This document shows, in pieces, positions 23,038-36,896 of a stretch of DNA of 64,000 nucleotides; positions within the stretch are counted from its first letter, which is position 1, and each line of letters opens with the position of its first letter. The DNA lies in NCBI GenBank assembly GCA_954871525.1, contig OX940863.1, positions 42,022,501 to 42,086,500 on the forward strand, given 5' to 3'. A program made the position numbers and the translations under genes. The DNA comes from Parietaria judaica (Eukaryota > Streptophyta > Magnoliopsida > Rosales > Urticaceae). Below the pieces are notes generated by a model. The model did no database searches, was not told the origin of the DNA, and worked only from the letters and a program-made list of their open reading frames with translations.

Positions 23038-26000
23038 TAGGAGACAGCTCTTCGCCGTTTAGGTATTAAAATAAGTAAATGTGATACAATTACACATGAT
23101 TAAGATTTTTTAAGTTCATTTGTTGTTTAAAATATCGTTTAACTAGGGTCCTTTCTCGGAAAATGGGAAAAAGACTCAGTTTTTTTTGGAGCACGCATTA
23201 ATTGTTGAAACTGGATTTTAAGAGAGCTCGAAAAAATTTAAATGCCAAAACAAACCCAATTTATAATAATACAACCATAAATAAGGTCTAGGAACTCAAA
23301 TTTCATCAAGAACGCATCGTATTTGCTCTCGTAAGAAAACCAATTTTTAACACTTTTCGTTAAAAGTTTTAACCCATTAACGGCTTGATATAGAAACTAG
23401 GAGACAGCTCTTCGCCGTTTAGGTATTAAAATAAGTAAATGTGATCCAATTACACATGATTAAGATTTTTGAAGTTCATTTGTTGTTTAAAATATCGTTT
23501 AACTAGGGTTCTTTCTCGGAAAATGGGAAAAAGACTCAGTTTTTTTTGGAGCACGCATTAATTGTTGAAACTGGATTTTAAGAGAGCTCGAAAAAATTTC
23601 AATGCCAAAACAAACCCGATTTATAATAATACCACCATAAATAAGGTCTAGGAACTCAAATTTCATCAAGAACGCATCGTATTTGCTCTCGTAAGAAAAC
23701 CAATTTTTAACACTTTTCGTTAAAAGTTTTAACCCATTAACGGCTTGATATAGAAACTAGGAGACAGCTCTTCGACGTTTAGGTATTAAAATAAGTAAAT
23801 GTGATACAATTACACATGATTAAGATTTTTTAAGTTCATTTGTTGTTTAAAATATCGTTTAACTAGGGTCCTTTCTCGGAAAATGGGAAAAAGACTCAGT
23901 TTTTTTTGGAGCACGCATTAATTGTTGAAACTGGATTTTAAGAGAGCTCGAAAAAATTTAAATGCCAAAACAAACCCAATTTATAATAATACAACCATAA
24001 ATAAGGTCTAGGAACTCAAATTTCATCAAGAACGCATCGTATTTGCTCTCGTAAGAAAACCAATTTTTAACACTTTTCGTTAAAAGTTTTAACCCATTAA
24101 CGGCTTGATATAGAAACTAGGAGACAGCTCTTCGCCGTTTAGGTATTAAAATAAGTAAATGTGATCCAATTACACATGATTAAGATTTTTGTAGTTCATT
24201 TGTTGTTTAAAATATCGTTTAACTAGGGTTCTTTCTCGGAAAATGGGAAAAAGACTCAGTTTTTTTTGGAGCACGCATTAATTGTTGAAACTGGATTTTA
24301 AGAGAGCTCGAAAAAATTTAAATGCCAAAACAAACCCGATTTATAATAATACAACCATAAATAAGGTCTAGGAACTCAAATTTCATCAAGAACGCATCGT
24401 ATTTGCTCTCGTAAGAAAACCAATTTTTAACACTTTTCGTTAAAAGTTTTAACCCATTAACGGCTTGATATAGAAACTAGGAGACAGCTCTTCGCCGTTT
24501 AGGTATTAAAATAAGTAAATGTGATCCAATTACACATGATTAAGATTTTTGAAGTTCATTTGTTGTTTAAAATATCGTTTAACTAGGGTTCTTTCTCGGA
24601 AAATGGGAAAAAGACTCAGTTTTTTTTGGAGCACGCATTAATTGTTGAAACTGGATTTTAAGAGAGCTCGAAAAAATTTCAATGCCAAAACAAACCCGAT
24701 TTATAATAATACCACCATAAATAAGGTCTAGGAACTCAAATTTCATCAAGAACGCATCGTATTTGCTCTCGTAAGAAAACCAATTTTAAACACTTTTCGT
24801 TAAAAGTTTTAACCCATTAACGGCTTGATATAGAAACTAGGAGATAGCTCTTCGCCGTTTAGGTATTAAAATAAGTAAATGTGATACAATTACACATGAC
24901 TAAGATTTTTTAAGTTCATTTGTTGTTTAAAATATCGTTTAACTAGGGTTCTTTCTCGGAAAATGGGAAAAAGACTCAGTTTTTTTTGGAGCACGCATTA
25001 ATTGTTGAAACTGGATTTTAAGAGAGCTCGAAAAAATTTCAATGCCAAAACAAACCCGATTTATAATAATACCACCATAAATAAGGTCTAGGAACTCAAA
25101 TTTCATCAAGAACGCATCGTATTTGCTCTCGTAAGAAAACCAATTTTTAACACTTTTCGTTAAAAGTTTTAACCCATTAACGGCTTGATATAGAAACTAG
25201 GAGACAGCTCTTCGCCGTTTAGGTATTAAAATAAGTAAATGTGATACAATTACACATGATTAAGATTTTTGTAGTTCATTTGTTGTTTAAAATATCGTTT
25301 AACTAGGGTTCTTTCTCGGAAAATGGGAAAAAGACTCAGTTTTTTTTGGAGCACGCATTAATTGTTGAAACTGGATTTTAAGAGAGCTCGAAAAAATTTA
25401 AATGCCAAAACAAACCCAATTTATAATAATACAACCATAAATAAGGTCTAGGAACTCAAATTTCATCAAGAACGCATCGTATTTGCTCTCGTAAGAAAAC
25501 CAATTTTTAACACTTTTCGTTAAAAGTTTTAACCCATTAACGGCTTGATATAGAAACTAGGAGACAGCTCTTCGCCGTTTAGGTATTAAAATAAGTAAAT
25601 GTGATCCAATTACACATGATTAAGATTTTTGAAGTTCATTTGTTGTTTAAAATATCGTTTAACTAGGGTTCTTTCTCGGAAAATGGGAAAAAGACTCAGT
25701 TTTTTTTGGAGCACGCATTAATTGTTGAAACTGGATTTTAAGAGAGCTCGAAAAAATTTCAATGCCAAAACAAACCCGATTTATAATAATACCACCATAA
25801 ATAAGGTCTAGGAACTCAAATTTCATCAAGAACGCATCGTATTTGCTCTCGTAAGAAAACCAATTTTTAACACTTTTCGTTAAAAGTTTTAACCCATTAA
25901 CGGCTTGATATAGAAACTAGGAGACAGCTCTTCGCCGTTTAGGTATTAAAATAAGTAAATGTGATCCAATTACACATGATTAAGATTTTTGAAGTTCATT

Positions 26001-26277
26001 TGTTGTTTAAAATATCGTTTAACTAGGGTTCTTTCTCGGAAAATGGGAAAAAGACTCAGTTTTTTTTGGAGCACGCATTAATTGTTGAAACTGGATTTTA
26101 AGAGAGCTCGAAAAAATTTCAATGCCAAAACAAACCCGATTTATAATAATACCACCATAAATAAGGTCTAGGAACTCAAATTTCATCAAGAACGCATCGT
26201 ATTTGCTCTCGTAAGAAAACCAATTTTAAACACTTTTCGTTAAAAGTTTTAACCCATTAACGGCTTGATATAGAAAC
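23038..26277. repeat. Array domain 3: nine plain 360-bp L1-R1 units
   Basis: Units start at 23038, 23398, 23758, 24118, 24478, 24838, 25198, 25558 and 25918, all exactly 360 bp. None has the 150-bp duplication, which makes this the only long run of simple monomers. Most are of the gatcc or gtcc type of domain 2. A sub-family shares aatttaaatgcc with acaaccataa (23038, 23758, 24118, 25198). A 1440-bp shift links the units at 24478 and 25918, which share caattttaaacac. Some mixing of markers inside units is visible, as at 24118, where gatcc and acccgat occur with aatttaaatgcc. Confidence 0.92.
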
Positions 26278-27147
26278 TAGGAGACAGCTCTTCGCCGTTT
26301 AGGTATTAAAATAAGTAAATGTGATACAATTAAACATGATTAAGATTTTTTAAGTTCATTTGTTGTTTAAAATATCGTTTAACTAGGGTTCTTTCTCGGA
26401 AAATGGGAAAAAGACTCAGTTTTTTTTGGAGCACGCATTAATTGTTGAAACTGGATTTAAATAAGTAAATGTGATAAAATTACACATGATTAAGATTTTT
26501 GAAGTTCATTTGTTGTTTAAAATATCGTTTAACTAGGGTTCTTTCTCGGAAAATGGGAAAAAGACTCAGTTTTTTTTGGAGCACGCATTAATTGTTGAAA
26601 CTGGATTTTAAGAGAGCTCGAAAAAATTTAAATGCCAAAACAAACCCAATTTATAATAATACCACCATATATAAGGTCTAGGAACTCAAATTTCATCAAG
26701 AACGCATCGTATTTGCTCTCGTAAGAAAACCAATTTTTAACACTTTTCGTTAAAAGTTTTAACCCATTAACGGCTTGATATAGAAACTAGGAGACAACTC
26801 TTCGCCGTTTAGGTATTAAAATAAGTAAATGTGATACAATTACACATGATTAAGATTTTTTAAGTTCATTGGTTGTTTAAAATATCGTTTAACTAGGGTT
26901 CTTTCTCGGAAAATGGGAAAAAGACTCAGTTTTTTTTGGAGCACGCATTAATTGTTGAAACTGGATTTTAAGAGAGCTCGAAAAAATTTCAATCCCAAAA
27001 CAAACCCAATTTAAAATAATACCACCATAAATAAGGTCTAGGAACTCAAATTTCATCAAGAACGCATCGTATTTGCTCTCGTAAGAAAACCAATTTTTAA
27101 CACTTTTCGTTAAAAGTTTTAACCCATTAACGGCTTGATATAGAAAC
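26278..27147. repeat. Transition: one 510-bp and one 360-bp L1-R1 unit
   Basis: 26278-26787 is L1-d-R1 and 26788-27147 is L1-R1. These are the last units before R2 and L2 halves become regular. The second unit has aatcccaaaac in R1, a rare word also present in the island R1 near 1226, which hints at a shared origin with that island. Confidence 0.85.
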
Positions 27148-30100
27148 TAGGAGACAACTCTTCGCCGTTTAGGTATTAAAATAAGTAAATGTGATACAAT
27201 TACACATGTTTAAGATTTTTGAAGTTCATTTGTTGTTTAAAATATCGTTTAACTAGGGTTCTTTCTCGGAAAATGGGAAAAAGACTCAGTTTCTTTTGGA
27301 GCACGCATTAATTGTTGAAACTGGATTTTAAGAGAGCTCCAAAAACTTTTAATGCCAAAAATAACCCAATTTATATTAATACAACCCTAAAGAAGGTCTA
27401 GCAACTCAAATTTCATCAAGAACGCATCGTATTAGCTCTCGTAAGATAACGAATTTTTAACACTTTTCGGTAAAGATTTTAACCCGTTCTCGGCTTCATA
27501 TAGAAACTAGGAGATAGTGCTTTGCAATTTAGGGATTAAAATAATTTAATGTAATAAAATTACACATTATTAAGCATTTTTAAGTTCATTTTTTGTTTAA
27601 AATATCTTTTAATTAGAGTTCTTTCGCGTAAAATGGGAAAAAGACTCAGTTTTTTTTGGAGGACGCGTTAATTGTTGAAACTAGATTTTAAGAGAGCTCG
27701 AAAAAATTTCAATGCCAAAACAAACCCAATTTATAATAATACCAACGTAAAGAAGGTCTAGGAACTCAAATTTCATCAATTACGCATCGTATTTGCTCTC
27801 GTAAGAAAACCAATTTTTAACACTTTTCGTTAAAAGTTTTAACCCATTAACGGCTTGTTATAGAAACTAGGAGACAACTCTTCACCGTTTAGGTATTAAA
27901 ATAAGTAAATGTGATACAATTACACATGATTAAGATTTTTGAAGTTCATTTGTTGTTTAAAATATCGTTTAACTAGGGTTCTTTCTCGGAAAATGGGAAA
28001 AAGACTCAGTTTTTTTTGGAGCACGCATTAATTGTTGAAACTGGATTTAAATAAGTAAATTTGATACAATTACACGTGATTAAGATTTTTGAAGTTCATT
28101 TGTTGTTTAAAATATCGTTTAACTAGGGTTCTTTCTAGGAAAATGGGAAAAAGACTCAGTTTTTTTTGGAGCACGCATTAATTGTTGAAACTGGATTTTA
28201 AGAGAGCTCGAAAAAATTTCAATGCCAAAACAAACCCAATTTATAATAATACCACCATAAATAAGGTCTAGGAACTCAAATTTCATCAAGAACGCATCGT
28301 ATTTGGTCTCGTAAGAAAACCAATTTTTAACACTTTTCGTTAAAAGTTTTAACCCATTAACGGCTTGATATAGAAACTAGGAGACAGCTCTTCGCCGTTT
28401 AGGTATTAAAATAAGTAAATGTGATACAATTACACATGATTAAGATTTTTTAAGTTCATTTGTTGTTTAAAATATCGTTTAACTAGGGTTCTTTCTCGGA
28501 AAATGAGAAAAAGACTCAGTTTTTTTTGGAGCACGCATTAATTGTTGAAACTGGATTTTAAGAGAGCTCCAAAAACTTTTAATGCCAAAACTAACCCAAT
28601 TTATATTAATACCACCCTAAAGAAGGTCTAGCAACTCAAATTTCATCAAGAACGCATCGTATTAGCTCTCGTAAGATAACGAATTTTTAACACTTTTCGG
28701 TAAAGATTTTAACCCGTCCTCGGCTTCATATAGAAACTAGGAGATAGTGCTTCGCAATTTAGGGATTTAAATAATTTAATGTAATAAAATTACACATTAT
28801 TAAGCATTTTTAAGTTCATTTTTTGTTTAAAATATCTTTTAATTAGATTTCTTTCGCGTAAAATGGGAAAAAGACTCAGTTTTTTTTGGAGGACGCGTTA
28901 ATTGTTGAAACTAGATTTTAAGAGAGCTCGAAAAAATTTCAATGCCAAAAAAACCCAATTTATAATAATACCAACATAAAGAAGGTCTAGGAACTCAAAT
29001 TTCATCAAGAACGCATCGTATTTGCTCTCGTAAGAAAACCAATTTTTAACACTTTTCGTTAAAAGTTTTAACCCATTAACGGCTTGATATAGAAACTAGG
29101 AGACAAATCTTCGCCTTTTAGGTATTAAAATAAGTAAATGTGATACAATTACACATGATTAAGATTTTTGAAGTTCATTTGTTGTTTAAAATATCGTTTC
29201 ACTAGGGTTCTTTCTCGGAAAATGGGAAAAAGACTCAGTTTTTTTTGGAGCACGCATTAATTGTTGAAACTGGATTTAAATAAGTAAATGTGATACAATT
29301 ACACATGATTAAGATTTTTGAAGTTCATTTGTTGTTTAAAATATCGTTTAACTAGGGTTCTTTCTCGGAAAATGGGAAAAAGACTCAGTTTTTTTTGGAG
29401 CACGCATTAATCGTTGAAACTGGATTTTAAGAGAGCTCCAAAAACTTTTAATGCCAAAACTAACCCAATTTATATTAATACCACCCTAAAGAAGGTCTAG
29501 CAACTCAAATTTTATCAAGAACGCATCGTATTAGCTCTCGTAAGATAACGAATTTTTAACACTTTTCGGTAAAGATTTTAACCCGTTCTCGGCTTCATAT
29601 AGAAACTAGGAGATAGTGCTTCGCAATTTAGGGATTAAAATAATTTAATGTAATAAAATTACACATTATTAAGCATTTTTAAGTTCATTTTTTGTTTAAA
29701 ATATCTTTTAATTAGAGTTCTTTCGCGTAAAATGAGAAAAAGACTCAGTTTTTTTTGGAGGACGCGTTAATTGTTGAAACTAGATTTTAAGAGAGCTCGA
29801 AAAAATTTCAATGCCAAAACAAACCCAATTTATAATAATACCACCATAAATAAGGTCTAGGAACTCAAATTTCATCAAGAACGCATCGTATTTGCTCTCG
29901 TAAGAAAACCAATTTTTAACACTTTTCGTTAAAAGTTTTAACCCATTAACGGCTTGATATAGAAACTAGGAGACAGCTCTTCGCCGTTTAGGTATTAAAA
30001 TAAGTAAATGTGATACAATTACAGATGATTAAGATTTTTGAAGTTCATTTGTTGTTTAAAATATCGTTTCACTAGGGTTCTTTCTCGGAAAATGGGAAAA

Positions 30101-33100
30101 AGACTCAGTTTTTTTTGGAGCACGCATTAATTGTTGAAACTGGATTTAAATAAGTAAATGTGATAAAATTACACTTGATTAAGATTTTTGAAGTTCATTT
30201 GTTGTTTAAAATATCGTTTAACTAGGGTTCTTTCTCGGAAAATGGGAAAAAGACTCAGTTTTTTTTGGAGCACGCATTAATTGTTGAAACTGGATTTTAA
30301 GAGAGCTCCAAAAACTTTTAATGCCTAAACTAACCCAATTTATAATAATACCACCCTAAAGAAGGTCTAGCAACTCAAATTTCATCAAGAACGCATCGTA
30401 TTAGCTCTCGTAAGATAACGAATTTTTAACACTTTTCGGTAAAGATTTTAACCCGTTCTCGGCTTCATATAGAAACTAAGAGATAGTGCTTCGCAATTTA
30501 GGGATTTAAATAATTTAATGTAATAAAATTACACATTATTAAGCATTTTTAAGTTCATTTTTTGTTTAAAATATCTTTTAATTAGAGTTCTTTCGCGTAA
30601 AATGGGAAAAAGACTCAGTTTTTTTTGGAGGACGCGTTAATTGTTGAAACTAGATTTTAAGAGAGCTCGAAAAAATTTCAATGCCAAAAAAAACCCAATT
30701 TATAATAATACCAACATAAAGAAGGTCTAGGAACTCAAAATTCATCAAGAACGCATCGTATTTGCTCTCGTAAGAAAACCAATTTTTAACACTTTTCGTT
30801 AAAAGTTTTAACCCATTAACGGCTTGATATAGAAACTAGGAGACAAATCTTCGCCTTTTAGGTATTAAAATAAGTAAATGTGATACAATTACACATGATT
30901 AAGATTTTTTAAGTTCATTTGTTGTTTAAAATATCGTTTAACTAGGGTTCTTTCTCAGAAAATGGGAAAAAGAATCAGTTTTTTTTGGAGCACGCATTAA
31001 TTGTTGAAACTGGATTTTAAGAGAGCTCCAAAAACTTTTAATGCCAAAACTAACCCAATTTATAATAATACCACCCTAAATAAGGTCTAGCAACTCAAAT
31101 TTCATCAAGAACGCATCGTATTTGCTCTCGTAAGATAACGAATTTTTAACACTTTTCGCTAAAGATTTTAACCCGTTCTCGGCTTTATATAGAAACTAGG
31201 AGATAGTGCTTCGCAATTTAGGGATTAAAATAATTTAATGTAATCAAATTACACATTATTAAGCATTTTTAAGTTCATTTTTTGTTTAAAATATCTTTTA
31301 ATTAGAGTTCTTTCGCGTAAAATGGGAAAAAAACTCAGTTTTTTTTTGGAGGACGCGTCAATTGTTGAAACTAGATTTTAAGAGAGCTCGAAAAAATTTC
31401 AATGCCAAAACAAACCCAATTTATAATAATACCACCATAAAGAAGGTCTAGGAACTCAAATTTCATCAAGAACGCATCGTATTTGCTCTCGTAAGAAAAC
31501 TAATTTTTAACACTTTTCGTTAAAAGTTTTAACCCATTAACGGCTTGATATAGAAACTAGGACACAGCTCTTTGCCGTTTAGGTATTAAAATAAGTAAAT
31601 GTGATACAATTACACATGATTAAGATTTTTGAAGTTCATTTGTTGTTTAAAATATCGTTTAACTAGGGTTCTTTCTCGGAAAATGGGAAAAAGACTCAGT
31701 TTTTTTTGGAGCACGCATTAATTGTTGAAATTGGATTTAAATAAGTAAATGTGATACAATTACACATGATTAGGATTTTTAAAGTTCATTTGTTGTTTAA
31801 AATATCGTTTAACTAGGGTTCTTTCTCGGAAAATGGGAAAAAGACTCAGTTTTTTTTGGAGCACGCATTAATTGTTGAAACTGGATTTTAAGAGAGCTCC
31901 AAAAACTTTTAATGCCTAAACTAACCCAATTTATAATAATACCACCCTAAAGAAGGTCTAGCAACTCAAATTTCATCAAGAACTCATCGTATTAGCTCTC
32001 GTAAGATAACGAATTTTTAACACTTTTCGGTAAAGATTTTAACCCGTTCTCGGCTTCATATAGAAACTAAGAGATAGTGCTTCGCAATTTAGGGATTTAA
32101 ATAATTTAATGTAATAAAATTACACATTATTAAGCATTTTTAAGTTCATTTTTTGTTTAAAATATCTTTTAATTAGAGTTCTTTCGCGTAAAATGGGAAA
32201 AAGACTCAGTTTTTTTTGGAGGACGCATTAATTGTTGAAACTAGATTTTAAGAGAGCTCGAAAAAATTTCAATGCCAAAAAAAACCCAATTTATAATAAT
32301 ACCAACATAAAGAAGGTATAGGAACTCAAAATTCATCAAGAACGCATCGTATTTGCTCTCGTAAGAAAACCAATTTTTAACACTTTTCGTTAAAAGTTTT
32401 AACCCATTAACGGCTTGATATAGAAACTAGGAGACAAATCTTCGCCTTTTAGGTATTAAAATAAGTAAATGTGATACAATTACACATGATTAAGATTTTT
32501 TAAGTTCATTTGTTGTTTAAAATATCGTTTAACTAGGGTTCTTTCTCAGAAAATGGGAAAAAGAATCAGTTTTTTTTGGAGCACGCATTAATTGTTGAAA
32601 CTGGATTTTAAGAGAGCTCCAAAAACTTTTAATGCCAAAACTAACCCAATTTATAATAATACCAAACTAACGAAAGTCTAGCAACTACAATTTTGTCAAG
32701 AACGCATCGTATTTGCTCTCGTAAGATAACGATTTTTTAACACTTTTGGTAATGATTTTAACCCGTTCTCGGCTTCATATAGAAACTAGGAGATAGTGCT
32801 TCGCAATTTAGGGATTAAAATAATTTAATGTAATAAAATTACACATTATTAAGCATTTTTAAGTTCATTTTTTGTTTAAAATATCTTTTAATTAGAGTTC
32901 TTTCGCGTAAAATGGGAAAAAGACTCAGTTTTTTTTGGAGGACGCGTTAATTGTTGAAACTAGATTTTAAGAGAGCTCGAAAAAATTTCAATGCCAAAAC
33001 AAACCCAATTTATAATAATACCAACATAAATAAGGTCTAGGAACTCAAATTTCAACAAGAACGCATCGTATTTGCTCTCGTAAGAAAACCAATTTTTAAC

Positions 33101-36100
33101 ACTTTTCGTTAAAAGTTTTAACCCATTAACGGCTTGATATAGAAACTAGGAGACAAATCTTTGCCTTTTAGGTATTAAAATAAGTAAATGTGATACAATT
33201 ACACATGATTAAGATTTTTGAAGTTCATTTGTTGTTTAAAATATCGTTTAACTAGGGTTCTTTCTCGGAAAATGGGAAAAAGACTCAGTTTTTTTTGGAG
33301 CACGCTTTAATTGTTGAAACTGGATTTTAAGAGAGCTACAAAAACTTTTAATGCCAAAAATAACCCAATTTATGATAATACCACCCTAAATAAGGTCTAG
33401 CAACTCAAATTTCATCAAGAACGCATCGTATTTGCTCTCGTAAGATAACCAATTTTTAACACTTTTCGGTAAAGATTTTAAACCGTTCTTGGCTTCATAT
33501 AGAAACTAGGAGATAGTGCTTCGCAATTTAGGGATTAAAATAATTTAATGTAATAAAATTACACATTATTAAGCATTTTTAAGTTCATTTTTTGTTTAAA
33601 ATATCTTTTAATTAGAGTTCTTTCGCGTAAAATGGGAAAAAGACTCCATTTTTTTTGGAGGACGCGTTAATTGTTGAAACTAGATTTTAAGAGAGCTCGA
33701 AAAAATTTCAATGCCAAAACAAACCCAATTTATAATAATACAACTATCAAGAAGGTCTAGGAACTCAAATTTCATCAAGAACGCATCGTATTTGCTCTCG
33801 TAAGAAAACAAATTTTTAACACTTTTCGTTAAAAGTTTTAACCCATTAACGGCTTGATATAGAAACTAGGAGACAGATCTTCGCCGTTTAGGTATTAAAA
33901 TAAGTAAATGTGATATAATTACACATGATTAAGATTTTTGAAGTTCAATTGTCGTTTAAAATATCGTTTAACTAGGGTTCTTTCTCGGAAAATGGGAAAA
34001 AGACTCAGATTTTTTTGGAGCACGCATTAATTGTTGAAACTGGATTTTAAGAGAGCTCCAAAAACTTTTAATGCCAAAACTAACCCAATTTATAATAATA
34101 CCACCCTAAATAAGGTCTAGCAACTAAAATTTCATCAAGAACGCATCGTATTTGCTCTCGTAAGATAACCAATTTTTAACACTTTTCGGTAAAGATTTTA
34201 ACCCGTTATCGGCTTCATATAGAAACTAGGAGATAGTGCTTCGCAATTTAGGGATTAAAATAATTTAATGTAATAAAATTACACATTATTAAGCATTTTT
34301 AAGTTCATTTTTTGTTTAAAATATCTTTTAATTAGAGTTCTTTCGCGTAAAATGGGAAAAAGACTCAGTTTTTTTTGGAGGACGCGTTAATTGTTGAAAC
34401 TAGATTTTAAGAGAGCTCGAAAAAATTTCAATACCAAAACAAACCCAATTTATAATAATACCACCATAAAGAAGGTCTAGGAACTCAAATTTCATCAAGA
34501 ACGCATCGTATTTGCTCTCGTAAGAAAACCAATTTTTAACACTTTTCGTTAAAAGTTTTAACCCATTAACGGCTTGATATAGAAACTAGGAGACAGCTCT
34601 TCGCCGTTCAGGTATTAAAATAAGTAAATGTGATACAATTACACATGATTAAGATTTTTGAAGTTCATTTGTCGTTTAAAATATCGTTTAACTAGGGTTC
34701 TTTCTCGGAAAATGGGAAAAAGACTCAGTTTTTTTTGGAGCACGCATTAATTGTTGAAACTGGATTTTAAGAGAGCTCCAAAAACTTTTAATGCCAAAAC
34801 TAACCCAATTTATAATAATACCACCCTAAAGAAGGTCTAGCAACTCAAATTTCATCAAGAACGCATCGTATTTGCTCTCGTAAGATAACGAATTTTTAAC
34901 ACTTTTCGGTAAAGATTTTAACCCGTTCTCGGCTACATATAGAAACTAGGAGATAGTGCTTCGCAATTTAGGGATTAAAATAATTTAATGTAATAAAATT
35001 ACACATTATTAAGCATTTTTAAGTTCTTTTTTTGTTTAAAATATCTTTTAATTAGAGTTCTTTCGCGTAAAATGGGAAAAAGACTCAGTTTTTTTGGAGG
35101 ACGCGTTAATTGTTGAAACTAGATTTTAAGAGAGCTCAAAAAAATTTCAATGCCAAAACAAACCCAATTATATAATAATACCACCATAAAGAAGGTCTAG
35201 GAACTCAAATTTCATCAAGAACGCATCGTATTTGCTCTCGTAAGAAAACCAATTTTTAACACTTTTCGTTAAAAGTTTTAACCCATTAACGGCTTGATAT
35301 AGAAACTAGGAGACAACTCTTCGCCGTTTAGGTATTAAAATAAATAAATGTGATACAATTTCACATGATTAAGATTTTTGAAGTTCATTTGTTGTTTAAA
35401 ATATCGTTTAACTAGGGTTCTTTCTCGGAAAATGGGAAAATGACTCAGTTTTTTTTGGAGCACGCATTAATTGTTGAAACTAGATTTAAATAAGTAAATG
35501 TGATACAATTACACATGATTAAGATTTTTGAAGTTCATTTGTTGTTTAAAATATCGTTTAACTAGGGTTCTTTCTCGGAAAATGGGAAAAAGACTCAGTT
35601 TTTTTTGGAGCACTCATTAATTGTTGAAACTGGATTTTAAGAGAGCTCCAAAAACTTTTAATGCCAAAACTAACCCAATTTATAATAATACCACCCTAAA
35701 GAAGGTCTAGCAACTCAAATTTCATCAAGAACGCATCGTATTTGCTCTCGCAAGATAACGAATTTTTAACACTTTTCGGTAAAGATTTTAACCCGTTCTC
35801 GGCTTCATATAGAAACTAGGAGATAGTGCTTCGCAATTTAGGGATTAAAATAATTTAATGTAATAAAATTACACATTATTAAGCATTTTTAAGTTCATTT
35901 TTTGTTTAAAAAATCTTTTAATTAGAGTTCTTTCGCGTAAAATGGGAAAAAGACTCGGTTTGTTTTGGAGGACGCGTTAATTTTTGAAACTAGATTTTAA
36001 GAGAGCTCGAAAAAATTTCAATGCCAAAACAAACCCAATTTATAATAATACCACCATAAAGAAGGTCTAGGTACTCAAATTTCATCAAGAACGCATCGTA

Positions 36101-36896
36101 TTTGCTCTCGTAAGAAAACCAATTTTTAACACTTTTCGTTAAAAGTTTTAACCCATTAACGGCTTGATATAAAAACTAGGAGACAGCTCTTCGCCGTTTA
36201 GGTATTAAAATAAGTAAATGTGATACACTTACACATGATTAAGATTTTTGAAGTTCATTTGTTGTTTAAAATATCGTTTAACTAGGGTTCTTTCTCGGAA
36301 AATGGGAAAAAGACTCAGTTTTTTTTGGAGCACGCATTAATTGTTGAAACTGGATTTTAAGAGTGCTACAAAAACTTTTAATGCCAAAACTAACCCAATT
36401 TATGATAATACCACCCTAAATAAGGTCTAGCAACTCAAATTTCATCAAGAACGCATCGTATTTGCTCTCGTAAGATAACCAATTTTTAACACTTTTCGGT
36501 AAAGATTTTAAACCGTTCTCGGCTTCATATAGAAACTAGGAGATAGTGCTTCGCAATTTAGGGATCAAAATAATTTAACGTAATAAAATTACACATTATT
36601 AAGCATTTTTAAGTTCATTTTTTGTTTAAAATATCTTTTAATTAGAGTTCTTTCGCGTAAAATGGGAAAAAGACTAAGTTTTTTTTGGAGGACGCGTTAA
36701 TTGTTGAAACTAGATTTTAAGAGAGCTCGAAAAAATTTCAATGCCAAAACAAACCCAATTTATAATAATACCACCATAAAGAAGGTCTAGGAACTCAAAT
36801 TTCATCAAGAACGCATCGTATTTGCTCTCGTAAGAAAACCAATTTTTAACACTTTTCGTTAAAAGTTTTAACCCATTAACGGCTTGATATAGAAAC
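27148..36896. repeat. Array domain 4: L1-R2/L2-R1 dimers of 720 or 870 bp
   Basis: Twenty-five units start at 27148, 27508, 27868, 28378, 28738, 29097, 29607, 29967, 30477, 30837, 31197, 31558, 32068, 32428, 32787, 33147, 33507, 33867, 34227, 34587, 34947, 35307, 35817, 36177 and 36537. From 28378 on, L1-R2 units (360 or 510 bp) alternate strictly with L2-R1 units (360 bp). The only exception before that is 27868-28377, a 510-bp L1-d-R1 unit of the left-hand kind. Small indels give lengths of 359 at 28738, 361 at 31197 and 359 at 32428. The copies are less alike than in neighbouring domains, which suggests an older or less homogenised stretch. Confidence 0.92.
29967..33146. repeat. 1590-bp four-unit HOR, two copies
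   Basis: The copies are 29967-31557 (1591 bp) and 31558-33146 (1589 bp). Each is L1-d-R2, L2-R1, L1-R2, L2-R1. They share rare words: aatgcctaaac in the first R2 (about 30320 and 31910), agaaactaagagatag at the start of the second unit, gacaaatcttcgccttt at the start of the third, and ctcagaaaatgggaaaaaga with aatcag in its module. They diverge in the last part of the third unit (near 32660-32750). Confidence 0.85.

Noticed and set aside
35430..35460. A perfect bZIP/AP-1 word tgactca
   Set aside because: It is a single private base change of the usual agactca in one unit (35307-35816) and is not conserved.
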